DNA of 7,832 nt from an uncultured Clostridia bacterium (GCA_934647305.1 CAKUFI010000103.1:1-7832); one strand, 5' to 3'. Shown: positions 1 through 6,368, counted from the stretch's first letter. A program made the numbers and translations. The notes: generated from the sequence alone by a model not told the origin.

Positions 1-21
1 GACTGGTGAGGGTGGCAGTGG

Positions 22-105
22 CGGGGGAGCTTGCTTCCCCGTCCACCAGCTTGTCAAAACTTTTTTGACAAGCTGGCGCCCCTCCGAACATCCATTCGGA
101 GGGGC
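22..105. repeat. Three consecutive perfect or near-perfect hairpins downstream of the PepSY gene
   Basis: Three inverted repeats lie end to end. Positions 22-29 pair with 34-41 (CGGGGGAG with CTTCCCCG, one G-T pair). Positions 46-59 pair with 63-76, a perfect 14-bp stem with a 3-base loop. Positions 78-88 pair with 95-105, a perfect 11-bp stem with a 6-base loop. They follow the stop codon of the minus-strand PepSY gene by about 20 bases, so the 78-105 and 46-76 hairpins may work as its transcription end. However, no clean T-run follows either stem on the minus strand; the A/T tracts are inside the 46-76 stem. They may equally be a dispersed intergenic repeat. Bases 1-21 show nothing further. 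Confidence 0.6.
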
Positions 106-124
106 ATATGCGTTCTGTCCAGGC

Positions 125-1147
125 TCAGTCGTCGCGCTCCCGGCCGTACTCCAGTATGGAACCGGTCGCCGCGTCGATTTCGTATTCGTACTCGATATTG
201 CCTGCGCGGAATTCGATCTCGAATTTGTCCTCGCCGTCGTCCTTTTCCCGCTTGGCCTCGCTGAAGGTCACCTCGCCCTCGGTCAGGCCCGCGTGGCGAA
301 GGGCGATCCGTTTGGCCTCGGAGAGGTCGATCGCCTTCGCGCCGGAAGCGCCGGAAGCGCCGGACGCGCGCGTCTCCACGCTCCGCTCGAGGATTTCGCC
401 GGTCGCCGCGTCGATTTCGTACTCGTACGCGCTCTGGTCGGTCACGAACTCGATCTCATAGACCAGCACGCCGTCCTCATAGTCAAGCTTCGACTTGGTG
501 AAGGTTGCCTGTTCCGCGCTCACGCCGGCGTTGTCCAGCGCCAGGTCACGCGCCTCGCTTCGGGTCAGCGCCTGCCCCTCGACCTTCTGCTCGGGGAGGG
601 ACTCGCTTTCCTCAAAATACTCGACCTTTAGGCCGCACACCTCGCCGGTCACTGCGTCCAGGTCGTACTCATACTCGACCGCCTCGGTGAAGAAGCAGAT
701 TTCGTACAGGCGCAGGCCGTCTTCAGAATCCAGCGTCGTCTCGACCAGCGTCGCCGCGTCCTCGGCCACGCCCGCATCGGCCAGCGCCAGGCTCAGCGCG
801 TCGCTCTCGGAGAGCGCGTCGGCCGAAGCGTCCTGCCGCAGCGCCTGCTCCAGCAACTTTTCGAAGTCGAATTCCCAGGCGCGCCTGAGGAAGCCGCCGG
901 TGCTTTCGTCGATCCAGTATTCGTATTCCAGGCCGCCGCTGCGGAATTCCACATCGTACACCACTGTGCCGCGCTCGTTTTCCCGCTCGGCCGTGAGCAT
1001 CGTCGCCTGTTCCCGGGCAACGCCCGCCGCATGCAGCGCCAGGTCCTCCGCGGTCGTCCGGTCGATCGCGCCCTGCGCGGACGCGTTCGCCAGCAGCAGG
1101 GTCAGCAGCAGGGCCATCAGGGTCGTCATCATCTTTCCGGTTTTCAT
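125..1147 (-). CDS. Secreted protein of four tandem PepSY domains
   Basis: 340 residues. Residues 1-24 form a signal peptide: basic start MKTGK, a Leu-rich core, then ASA as a probable signal peptidase I site. The mature part is four PepSY-type repeats at about 28-92, 113-177, 194-258 and 273-337. Each has a helix of the form S/T-x-x-(E/D)A-x-x-(I/L)AL-x-x-AG followed by a strand pair ending in YEYEIDAxTG. Repeats 3 and 4 are joined by a small ASGASGASGA linker. The protein is very acidic. PepSY domains are known in propeptides of metalloproteases and in many secreted proteins, and are thought to be inhibitory or chaperone-like; no enzyme domain is visible, so the partner is unknown. The start at 1147 was chosen because GGGAGG sits 8 bases upstream and the signal peptide begins there; an upstream in-frame ATG at 1270 would lie inside the neighbouring gene. 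It follows the GH127 gene by 55 bases on the same strand and is probably cotranscribed. Confidence 0.88.
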   Translation of the reverse strand: MKTGKMMTTLMALLLTLLLANASAQGAIDRTTAEDLALHAAGVAREQATMLTAERENERGTVVYDVEFRSGGLEYEYWIDESTGGFLRRAWEFDFEKLLEQALRQDASADALSESDALSLALADAGVAEDAATLVETTLDSEDGLRLYEICFFTEAVEYEYDLDAVTGEVCGLKVEYFEESESLPEQKVEGQALTRSEARDLALDNAGVSAEQATFTKSKLDYEDGVLVYEIEFVTDQSAYEYEIDAATGEILERSVETRASGASGASGAKAIDLSEAKRIALRHAGLTEGEVTFSEAKREKDDGEDKFEIEFRAGNIEYEYEIDAATGSILEYGRERDD

Positions 1148-1202
1148 GAAGTTCGCCTCCCTTGTTCTGGTGTGTCGTCTTGAGCCGATGCCTTGAAGGT
1201 TT

Positions 1203-3053
1203 CTATCGCGCCACCGGAATCCACGCGGCCATGCGGGAATGGCAGTCCCAGGTCTTGCCGGCCGAGGCATAGTCGATCAGGCGCATGGTCCGGCCTCCCT
1301 CAAGCGGCACGGCGACCGTCACCTGGGCCGCGAAGGGCACGGGGGCGGTCAGATGCGCTTCCTCGTCGGTCAGGCGCACGGGCGCGTCCACGTCCTCGCC
1401 CAGCCGCGCGTCGCGCGCCAGGGTCAGCGGGCCGCGGCAGAAGGCGACGTAGGGCGCGTCGTCGCTGGACACGCCGTAGACCTCGGGCAGTATGCGCCTG
1501 ACGCGCATGTCGAGCGACAGGCGGATCACGTCGCCGTTTTTCCACACGCGGTCGAGCACGGCATAGCCGCTCTCCTCGCAGGGCACGGTCTCGCCGTTGA
1601 CCGAAAGCAGGGTCTCGCCGCTCCATGCGGGAACGCGCACCCAGATCTCGAAGCGCTCCTCCTGCGCCAGGCACACGGTGGTCTCGACCAGGCCGTCTGC
1701 CGGGTAGCCGGTGCGGGTAATCAGGCTCAGGAACTGGCCGGAGGGCGTGCTCGCCTGCACCTTGCCGTCCAGGAACAGGTTGACCGCCAGGCCGTTTTTA
1801 TGCGCCATCACGCCCACGCGCCCCGTAAACCCGGTGCCCGCCGCGCCGATCGCCGCACAGCAGCCGTAGAACGCGCCCTCTTCCATCACCTTGAAGCCGC
1901 CGATCATGCGTCCGCGCACGCCGGGCAGCAGGGGTGAGTAGCTGTCGAAGGGCAGGCCGCCGTTGGTCTCGCACTTCTTCGTGTTGACCGCGCCCAGCAG
2001 CGCGTTGTACATCGACTGCTCGATGCAGTCGGCGAAGAACGCGTCGCCGCTCAGGCCCAGCACCTGCAGGCACAGCTTCATCCAGGTCACCGTGACGCAG
2101 GTTTCCTGCATGATGCCCTTTTCGGAGGCGTCCAGCTGGCGCACGGCCGAGTGATCGAACAGCTCGTGGGTGCAGCCCGCGCAGCCGATCACGGTGATGT
2201 CAGTCTTCGCGGCCTGATAGGCGAAGCGGACGACCGCCTGCTTCCACTTTTCGCTGCCGGTGACGCGGGCGTACTCGGCCAGGCCCTCGAAGCAGCTCAT
2301 CATCTCGTAGGCCTTGGTGAAGGGATACTGGTACGGAGCCAGCTTGTCCTCATAGGCCATCTCGAACAGGTTCATCTCCGTGCAGCCGCCGCGCGAGACG
2401 ATGTAGTCGGCAAAGTCCAGGTACCGCTTCTCGCCGGTCAGGTTGTACAGCCGCACGAACGGCTCCAGGATCGAGCTGGAGTTCAGGCCGCCCCAGTGGT
2501 CGGTCGCAGTGTTGATCTCGATCTTGCCTTCCTTTTCGTCGCCGATGCGCCCGACAATGTAGTCGGCGTGGCGCTTCATCGCCTCGAGAACCTGTCCGGC
2601 GAGCGCCTCGTCCCGGCAGATCTCGAGGAAGTACTCCAGGCCCAGCAGGATGTACTTGCGGCCCCACAGATCCCAGCCGTGGAACTCGACCTCCCTGGAA
2701 TAGCTGCTGAAGCGGCCGTCCTCGTCCTGCGCGGTGAGCAGGTCGCGCACCGTGCGCTCCATCGCCCGGTAAAGCGGCTCGCTCCCGGTCACCTCATACG
2801 TAAACACCGCGCCGCGCATCATCTTTCCCCAATATTCGCAGCGCCAGCCGTGATCCGCGTCGTCCACGCTGCGGCGGAATTGGTTAACGAACAGCGTCCA
2901 CAGTTTCTCGTCCAGCAGCTGCTCCCGCTCGATGAAGCGGGCGGTATCCATCAGAATTCCCTGAAAATTAAGCGCCCCCGCGCCCAGGCTCCACAGGCAG
3001 TCGGTCTGCCTGCGCGCGCCGTACAGGCGCTCGGCATATTGATTCTCAGCCAT
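1203..3053 (-). CDS. GH127 family (DUF1680) beta-L-arabinofuranosidase-like glycoside hydrolase
   Basis: 616 residues, close to the usual family length, with an alpha-barrel N-terminal two thirds and a beta-rich C-terminus. The family removes beta-L-arabinofuranose from plant hydroxyproline-rich glycans and related oligosaccharides. In the characterised enzyme HypBA1 a zinc-bound Cys nucleophile is held by a Glu and two other Cys, with a separate Glu as acid/base. Counterparts here are E317 and C319 in the QETC motif, the C398-C399 pair in YGCC, and probably E297 in THELF as acid/base. The E317-to-C398 spacing (81) is close to the HypBA1 spacing (79). No signal peptide is visible, so it should act in the cytoplasm on imported oligosaccharides. 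The start at 3053 has AAAGGAG about 8 bases upstream; the in-frame upstream ATG at 3137 would cover the promoter region. Substrate is inferred from family only; other DUF1680 proteins may differ. Confidence 0.9.
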   Translation of the reverse strand: MAENQYAERLYGARRQTDCLWSLGAGALNFQGILMDTARFIEREQLLDEKLWTLFVNQFRRSVDDADHGWRCEYWGKMMRGAVFTYEVTGSEPLYRAMERTVRDLLTAQDEDGRFSSYSREVEFHGWDLWGRKYILLGLEYFLEICRDEALAGQVLEAMKRHADYIVGRIGDEKEGKIEINTATDHWGGLNSSSILEPFVRLYNLTGEKRYLDFADYIVSRGGCTEMNLFEMAYEDKLAPYQYPFTKAYEMMSCFEGLAEYARVTGSEKWKQAVVRFAYQAAKTDITVIGCAGCTHELFDHSAVRQLDASEKGIMQETCVTVTWMKLCLQVLGLSGDAFFADCIEQSMYNALLGAVNTKKCETNGGLPFDSYSPLLPGVRGRMIGGFKVMEEGAFYGCCAAIGAAGTGFTGRVGVMAHKNGLAVNLFLDGKVQASTPSGQFLSLITRTGYPADGLVETTVCLAQEERFEIWVRVPAWSGETLLSVNGETVPCEESGYAVLDRVWKNGDVIRLSLDMRVRRILPEVYGVSSDDAPYVAFCRGPLTLARDARLGEDVDAPVRLTDEEAHLTAPVPFAAQVTVAVPLEGGRTMRLIDYASAGKTWDCHSRMAAWIPVAR

Positions 3054-3081
3054 GTTTTGGACTCCTTTCCAAGCATTTGCG

Positions 3082-3092
3082 ATTGTATTGTA
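3082..3092 (-). promoter_or_regulatory. Possible -10 region for the GH127-PepSY operon
   Basis: Read on the minus strand, two overlapping TACAAT boxes occupy 3092-3087 and 3087-3082, about 30-35 bases upstream of the GH127 start codon at 3053. I see no convincing -35 box at the right spacing, so the call is weak. The region overlaps the plus-strand promoter of the divergent gene. Confidence 0.35.
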
Positions 3093-3112
3093 CCATACTC
3101 GCGTGCTATAAT
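3083..3112 (+). promoter_or_regulatory. Promoter for the C_GCAxxG_C_C gene
   Basis: A consensus TATAAT lies at 3107-3112, with a weak TTGTAT -35 candidate at 3083-3088 (18-base spacer). Transcription would begin near 3119, leaving about 40 bases of leader before the start codon at 3158. It overlaps the candidate -10 boxes of the divergent minus-strand operon, so the two promoters probably compete for RNA polymerase. Confidence 0.6.
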
Positions 3113-3157
3113 CATCCCTGAACACGAAATTTTGCAAAAATGACGGAGGTACGACCC

Positions 3158-3604
3158 ATGAATCACGCGGATCTTGCGCGAGAATACTTTCTGAAGGGCT
3201 ATAACTGCGCCCAGTCGGTAGCGCTGGCCTTCAGCGACCTGACGAATATCGACGAGGTGCAGGCAGTGCGCCTGGCTTCCTCCTTCGGCGGCGGCATGGG
3301 CGGCCTGAGAGAAACCTGCGGCGCGGTCAGCGGCATGCTGATCGTCGCGGGCCTGCTCATGGGCTACGACGAGCCCAACAACCTCGAGGTGAAGCAGGCG
3401 TATTACGCCCGCGTGCAGGCGCTTGTCAACGCCTTCATCGAGCGAAACGGCACCATGAACTGCCGCGAGCTGCTCACCCGCGCGGGCGTGCCCGTCTCCC
3501 CCACGCCGGCTGAACGCACCCCCGAGTACTACGCCAAACGCCCCTGCGAGCGCCTCATCGCCTCCGCCGCCGCGCTGCTCGACGAGGCGCTGGGAGAACG
3601 ATAG
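3158..3604 (+). CDS. C_GCAxxG_C_C family protein (putative redox protein)
   Basis: 148 residues, typical for the family. The defining cysteines are present in order: C17 in GYNCAQSV, C54 in the TCGAVSG block just after a Gly-rich SSFGGGMGG stretch, C102 in the NGTMNCREL segment, and C130 in RPCERLI near the C-terminus. Members are small proteins common in anaerobic Firmicutes, with conserved Cys suggesting a redox or metal-binding role; the biochemical function is not established. There is no signal peptide, though residues 55-70 are hydrophobic. The start at 3158 is preferred because GGAGG at 3145-3149 lies 8 bases upstream; the in-frame ATG at 3140 has no such site. It is transcribed away from the GH127 operon. 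No intrinsic terminator with a T-run follows; strong hairpins of the repeat element beginning at 3646 may serve. Confidence 0.9.
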   Translation: MNHADLAREYFLKGYNCAQSVALAFSDLTNIDEVQAVRLASSFGGGMGGLRETCGAVSGMLIVAGLLMGYDEPNNLEVKQAYYARVQALVNAFIERNGTMNCRELLTRAGVPVSPTPAERTPEYYAKRPCERLIASAAALLDEALGER

Positions 3605-3620
3605 AGAACGCTGAGAAGAC

Positions 3621-3636
3621 CCCTCTCGAGCTCTCC
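3621..3636. repeat. Left copy of a 16-bp long-range inverted repeat
   Basis: CCCTCTCGAGCTCTCC at 3621-3636 is the exact reverse complement of 7669-7684. Similarity continues imperfectly for a few bases on both sides. Each copy lies on the outer side of hairpin-repeat elements, so the two bracket the LCP, DUF218 and methyltransferase genes together with all copies of the repeat family found here. The rest of 3605-3645 holds nothing else I can identify. Confidence 0.6.
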
Positions 3637-3645
3637 CGGAAAGCA

Positions 3646-3772
3646 CCAGGCTGAGCCTGGACGCACCGGCTGCCGCGCATCCTGCCGACGACCATTGGCC
3701 GCCATAGATTAAAGCGGCCAAGGTCTGCGAATCCGCAAGCTTCCTTGCGGATTGACAGCCGGCGTTGCCGGT
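3646..3772 (-). repeat. Hairpin repeat element, variant II, minus orientation
   Basis: Read on the minus strand, the element starts with a short triloop hairpin at 3772-3758, then a perfect 10-bp hairpin (3730-3739 with 3744-3753, loop CTTC). Next is the long hairpin at 3725-3690, whose 11-base loop reads TTTAATCTATG and whose 12-bp stem carries one bulged base on the 3' arm. It ends with the short triloop hairpin at 3646-3660, stem CCAGGC with GCCTGG. The same order, spacing and bulge position occur in the plus-strand element at 6206-6363, although the stem sequences differ, so the fold and not the sequence is conserved. It lies directly after the C_GCAxxG_C_C gene, in opposite orientation, and shares its 3758-3772 hairpin with the plus-strand array that begins there. 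Confidence 0.75.
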
Positions 3773-4355
3773 CAGTTGCTCTTGTGAGGCAGTCTCTCCG
3801 ACCTTTCCGCAAACGGAGAATCCTGAGGCTCTAATCTATGGCCGAAGGATTCGTGCGGCCCCCCGCGGCAGCAAGTGGGTGCAGGCACTGCCTGCCGGCA
3901 GTAGGTTGTGGGGTAGTTACCCTGAGTCTTCCGACCACGAAGAATCCGGGAAGTCCAATCTATGCTTCCCGGATTCGTGTTCCGTCCGGCGGTAGCAAGT
4001 GGGTGCAGGCACCGCCTGCCGGCAGCAGGTGGGTGCAGGCTCAGCCTGCCCCGTAGCTCTTGTGGGGCAGTTACCCCGAGTCTTCCGACCACGAAGAATC
4101 CGGGAAGTCCAATCTATGCTTCCCGGATTCGTGCGGCCCCCGCGGCAGCAACCGGGTGCAGGCTCAGCCTGCCGGCAGCAGGTGGGTGCGGGCACTGCCC
4201 GCCCCGTAGCTCTTGTGGGGCAGTTGCCTCGAGTCTTCCGCAAACGGAGAATCCTGAGGCTCTAATCTATGGCCGAAGGATTCGTGTGGCCCCCGCGGCA
4301 GCAAGTGGGTGCAGGCACCGCCTGCCGGCAGCAAGTGGAAGTCGGCACTGCCGAC
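3758..4355 (+). repeat. Tandem array of four composite hairpin units (variant I)
   Basis: Four related units occupy the whole gap before the LCP gene. Each has a conserved stretch ending in a GTAGCTCTTGT-like block, then a long hairpin, then one or two short hairpins. Long hairpins: 3818-3852, 3942-3976, 4096-4130 and 4249-4283, each with 12-base arms and an 11-base loop (TCTAATCTATG or TCCAATCTATG). Short triloop hairpins: 3758-3772, 3881-3895, 4005-4019, 4035-4049, 4158-4172, 4188-4202, 4311-4325 and 4341-4355. Within a unit the short ones are exactly 30 bp apart, separated by a CGGCAGCARGTGGGT-like spacer. Distances between long hairpins are 124, 154 and 153 bp: the first unit simply lacks one 30-bp module. 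Reading frames through the array are open only because the repeats are GC-rich and 30 is a multiple of three; they have no ribosome binding sites and I do not call them genes. Confidence 0.85.
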
Positions 4356-4370
4356 CCGGCGGGAACGAAT

Positions 4371-4399
4371 TTGCGGCTGTGTGCGTCTAATAATATATT
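4371..4399 (+). promoter_or_regulatory. Promoter for the LCP-DUF218 operon
   Basis: TTGCGG at 4371-4376 and TATATT at 4394-4399 are separated by 17 bases. Transcription would start near 4406. The -35 box begins only 15 bases after the last short hairpin of the upstream array (ends 4355). A small 5-bp inverted repeat (CGGGA with TCCCG, about 4402-4416) lies in the leader. Confidence 0.55.
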
Positions 4400-4433
4400 C
4401 ACGGGAGGAATTCCCGAGCAGAGGTGAAAGAAC

Positions 4434-5537
4434 TTGAAGAGAATCATTGCATGGTTCACGGCGCTTGCGCTGTGCCTGTGCGGCTGCGCATGGGCCGAGG
4501 CCGTACCCGCGAACCCGAACGCGCGGCCGGGCAACGCGACCTATATCACCCCCACGCCCTCGCCCGAGGCGCCTGCGGAGCCGACAAGCGTACCTGAACC
4601 GACGGTGGAGCCCGCCCCGGCGCAGGATGAGGGCGGCGGCTCGGTGGACGTGCTGGACGGCGGCGACCTGACCGACGAAATGATCGCGCAGCTGGACGAA
4701 CAGGTTCGCGAGCTGCTCTCGCACGAGGGCGAGCTGCTGGCCAATCAGGATCACCTGCGCACCATCCTGCTGGTCGGCCTGGACGCGCGCCCGGGCGAGA
4801 AGCAGTCCCGCTCGGACAGCATCATCCTGGTGACGCTGGACCCGCAGGGCAAGTGCATCAAGCTGACCTCGATCATGCGCGACCTGTACGTGCACATCCC
4901 CGGCGTGGGCAACAACCGCATCAACGCGGCCTACTTCCGCGGCGGCGCGCAGCTGCTGATGGACACGATCGAGGAAAACTTCGGCGTGAAGGTGGACGAG
5001 TACGTGGCGGTCGACCTGACGATGGTGGTGGACGCGATCGACGATCTGGGCGGCCTGACGCTGACGGTGAGCAGCCAGAAGCAGCTCAAGGCCATCAACG
5101 GCGTGATCGACGGCTACAACGCGCAGTTCAACTGCCCGAAAAACTCGGATCTGCTGACCAAACTGGGCGAGCAGCAGATGAACGGCAAGCAGGTGCAGGC
5201 CTACGGGCGCTACCGCAAGATCGACTCCGACTTCAAGCGCACCGAGCGCCAGCGCGAAATTCTCTCCAAGCTGTACGAAAAGGTCACGGAAAAGTCGCTG
5301 ACCGAGCTGAGCCTGCTGGTGAGCCGGTACATCGACCGCGTGGATACCAACCTGACCCTGACCGACATGATTTCGCTGCTGCCCACGCTGCTGTCCATGA
5401 AGGGCGCGCAGATCAATCAGCTGCGCCTGCCGGACGACGGCGATTACCAGAGCAAAACGGTCAGCGGCATGGCGGTGCTGGTGCCTGATCTTCAGGCCTG
5501 CCGCGACAAACTGAGTGCATTTTTACAGGAGCAGTAA
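4434..5537 (+). CDS. LCP (LytR-CpsA-Psr) family protein, cell-wall glycopolymer transferase
   Basis: 367 residues. LCP enzymes transfer glycopolymers from polyprenyl-pyrophosphate carriers to peptidoglycan on the outer face of the membrane. Residues 1-21 are an export signal; the run LCLCGCAWA gives both a loose lipobox (Cys18) and a peptidase I site after AWA. Residues 22-75 are a Pro/Glu-rich linker. The LCP domain spans about 108-280: GLDAR (D117), SRSD (R126, D128), SIMRD (R149, D150), NNRINAAY (N161, R162, N164), and the late RYRKIDSDFKRTERQRE block (R259, R261, R269, R272, R274). These Asp and Arg residues correspond to the metal and pyrophosphate contacts of the family. The start is TTG at 4434, with GAGGTG 8 bases upstream; no in-frame ATG occurs before the domain, so TTG is needed. 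It is the first gene of an operon with the DUF218 gene 3 bases downstream. Confidence 0.92.
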   Translation: MKRIIAWFTALALCLCGCAWAEAVPANPNARPGNATYITPTPSPEAPAEPTSVPEPTVEPAPAQDEGGGSVDVLDGGDLTDEMIAQLDEQVRELLSHEGELLANQDHLRTILLVGLDARPGEKQSRSDSIILVTLDPQGKCIKLTSIMRDLYVHIPGVGNNRINAAYFRGGAQLLMDTIEENFGVKVDEYVAVDLTMVVDAIDDLGGLTLTVSSQKQLKAINGVIDGYNAQFNCPKNSDLLTKLGEQQMNGKQVQAYGRYRKIDSDFKRTERQREILSKLYEKVTEKSLTELSLLVSRYIDRVDTNLTLTDMISLLPTLLSMKGAQINQLRLPDDGDYQSKTVSGMAVLVPDLQACRDKLSAFLQEQ

Positions 5538-5540
5538 TTC

Positions 5541-6131
5541 ATGAAAAAGGTCGTGAAGGCGATATTGTGCGTGATCCTCGCGGGCGCGCTGGTGGGCGCA
5601 GCGGCGCTTTCATGGGTGGTTTATCAGGAAGCGCATGCCGGAGACGAGCTGAAAAAGTGCGACGTCATCATCGTGCTGGGCGCGCGCGTGCGGCCGGACG
5701 GCACGCTGAGCAACTCGCTCGAGTACCGCATGCAGACCGCGCTCGCCGCGTATGAGGCAGGCTATGCCGACCGCTTCATCGTCTGCGGCGCGCGGGGCGG
5801 CGACGAGCCGTGCACCGAGGCCTCGGCGATGAAGGCCTACCTGACCGCGCGCGGCGTGCCCGAGGCGAGCGTCTTTATGGACGATCAGTCCTTCAACACC
5901 CGCCAGAACATCGACCACGCCAAAGCGATCATGGACGAGCAGGGCTTTTCGACCGCCATCGTCGTCACCAACGCCTACCATGTCGCCCGCGCCAAGGCGC
6001 TTTGCCGGGACGCGGGTATCGAGGCGCTGGGCGCGGCGGCAAAAATGCCCAGGGGGTTCTTTATCCCCTGGAAGATGCGGGCGCGCGAGGCGCTCAGCTG
6101 GCTTAACTACCTGCTCAGAAAGGCGCTCTAG
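5541..6131 (+). CDS. YdcF/SanA-type DUF218 membrane protein
   Basis: 196 residues. An N-terminal membrane segment (about 6-28) anchors the protein with the DUF218 domain (about 40-175) probably outside. Family motifs: DVIIVLGARVRPDGTLS at 41-57, E93 in the CTEAS segment, SFNTRQN at 117-123, and VTNAYHVARA at 142-151. The C-terminal REALSWLNYLL stretch is usual for this subgroup. DUF218 proteins include SanA and YdcF, linked to envelope permeability and peptidoglycan or lipid-carrier metabolism, but the reaction is not firmly known. The ribosome binding site AGGAG (5527-5531) lies inside the end of the LCP gene and the gap is 3 bases, so the two are translated from one mRNA. Pairing with an LCP ligase suggests a shared role in wall glycopolymer assembly; this is inference. 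Transcription ends at the terminator 21 bases downstream. Confidence 0.9.
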   Translation: MKKVVKAILCVILAGALVGAAALSWVVYQEAHAGDELKKCDVIIVLGARVRPDGTLSNSLEYRMQTALAAYEAGYADRFIVCGARGGDEPCTEASAMKAYLTARGVPEASVFMDDQSFNTRQNIDHAKAIMDEQGFSTAIVVTNAYHVARAKALCRDAGIEALGAAAKMPRGFFIPWKMRAREALSWLNYLLRKAL

Positions 6132-6152
6132 CCCCCACAACCCGCATCGCTC

Positions 6153-6190
6153 ACCGCGCAGTCTCCGAAAAGAGGCCGCGCGGTTTTTTT
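6153..6190 (+). terminator. Intrinsic terminator of the LCP-DUF218 operon
   Basis: Arms 6153-6165 and 6172-6184 form a 13-position GC-rich stem (ACCGCGC with GCGCGGT at the base, one A-C mismatch and one G-T pair above) closed by a CGAAAA loop. Seven T follow at 6184-6190. This is a textbook Rho-independent terminator on the plus strand. Confidence 0.92.
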
Positions 6191-6205
6191 GCCCCCTCCG
6201 GGCGA

Positions 6206-6363
6206 GTCGGCAGCGCCGACCTGTGATTTCCGGAAAGTTTCTGGAAATCCGAAGACTTCGGCCGCTTCAATTGATGGCGGCCGACAGTCGTCGATAGAAT
6301 CGGCGGCAGCAAGCGGCAGTCGGCCCTGCCGACCGGCAGCAGTTGGCTGCAGGCCTTGCCTGC
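6206..6363 (+). repeat. Hairpin repeat element, variant II, plus orientation
   Basis: In order: short triloop hairpin 6206-6220 (GTCGGC with GCCGAC), a 25-base hairpin at 6225-6249 (GATTTCC with GGAAATC, extended inward with one G-T pair), long hairpin 6254-6289 with loop TTCAATTGATG, then short hairpins 6319-6333 (GTCGGC/GCCGAC) and 6349-6363 (GCAGGC/GCCTGC) 30 bp apart. The long stem has 12 bp with one bulged base (C6285) on the 3' arm, at the same place as in the 3690-3725 copy. It lies in the convergent gap just after the operon terminator. Confidence 0.75.
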
Positions 6364-6368
6364 CCGGC

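Noticed and set aside
65..631. Plus-strand open frames opposite the PepSY and GH127 genes
   Set aside because: They are antisense shadows of well-supported genes, caused by high GC and codon bias.
1148..1270. N-terminal extension of the PepSY protein
   Set aside because: It overlaps the end of the GH127 gene, and the signal peptide with a good ribosome binding site starts at 1147.
4046..4070. REP element of the RAYT type because of GTAG next to a hairpin
   Set aside because: In REP elements GTAG lies 5' of the stem; here it is inside the loop, and no REP-associated transposase gene is in the window. A link cannot be excluded but is not supported.
3690..4283. Integron attC sites or tRNA-like structures
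   Set aside because: No attC R-box core sites, cassette genes or integrase are seen, and the hairpins do not form a cloverleaf or carry TTCRA-type loops.
3765..4390. Several overlapping open frames of 72-142 codons across the hairpin array on both strands
   Set aside because: They are products of GC-rich repeats with a 30-bp period that keeps frame. They have no ribosome binding sites, give low-complexity peptides (GCRLSLPAAG-type) and occur in many frames at once.
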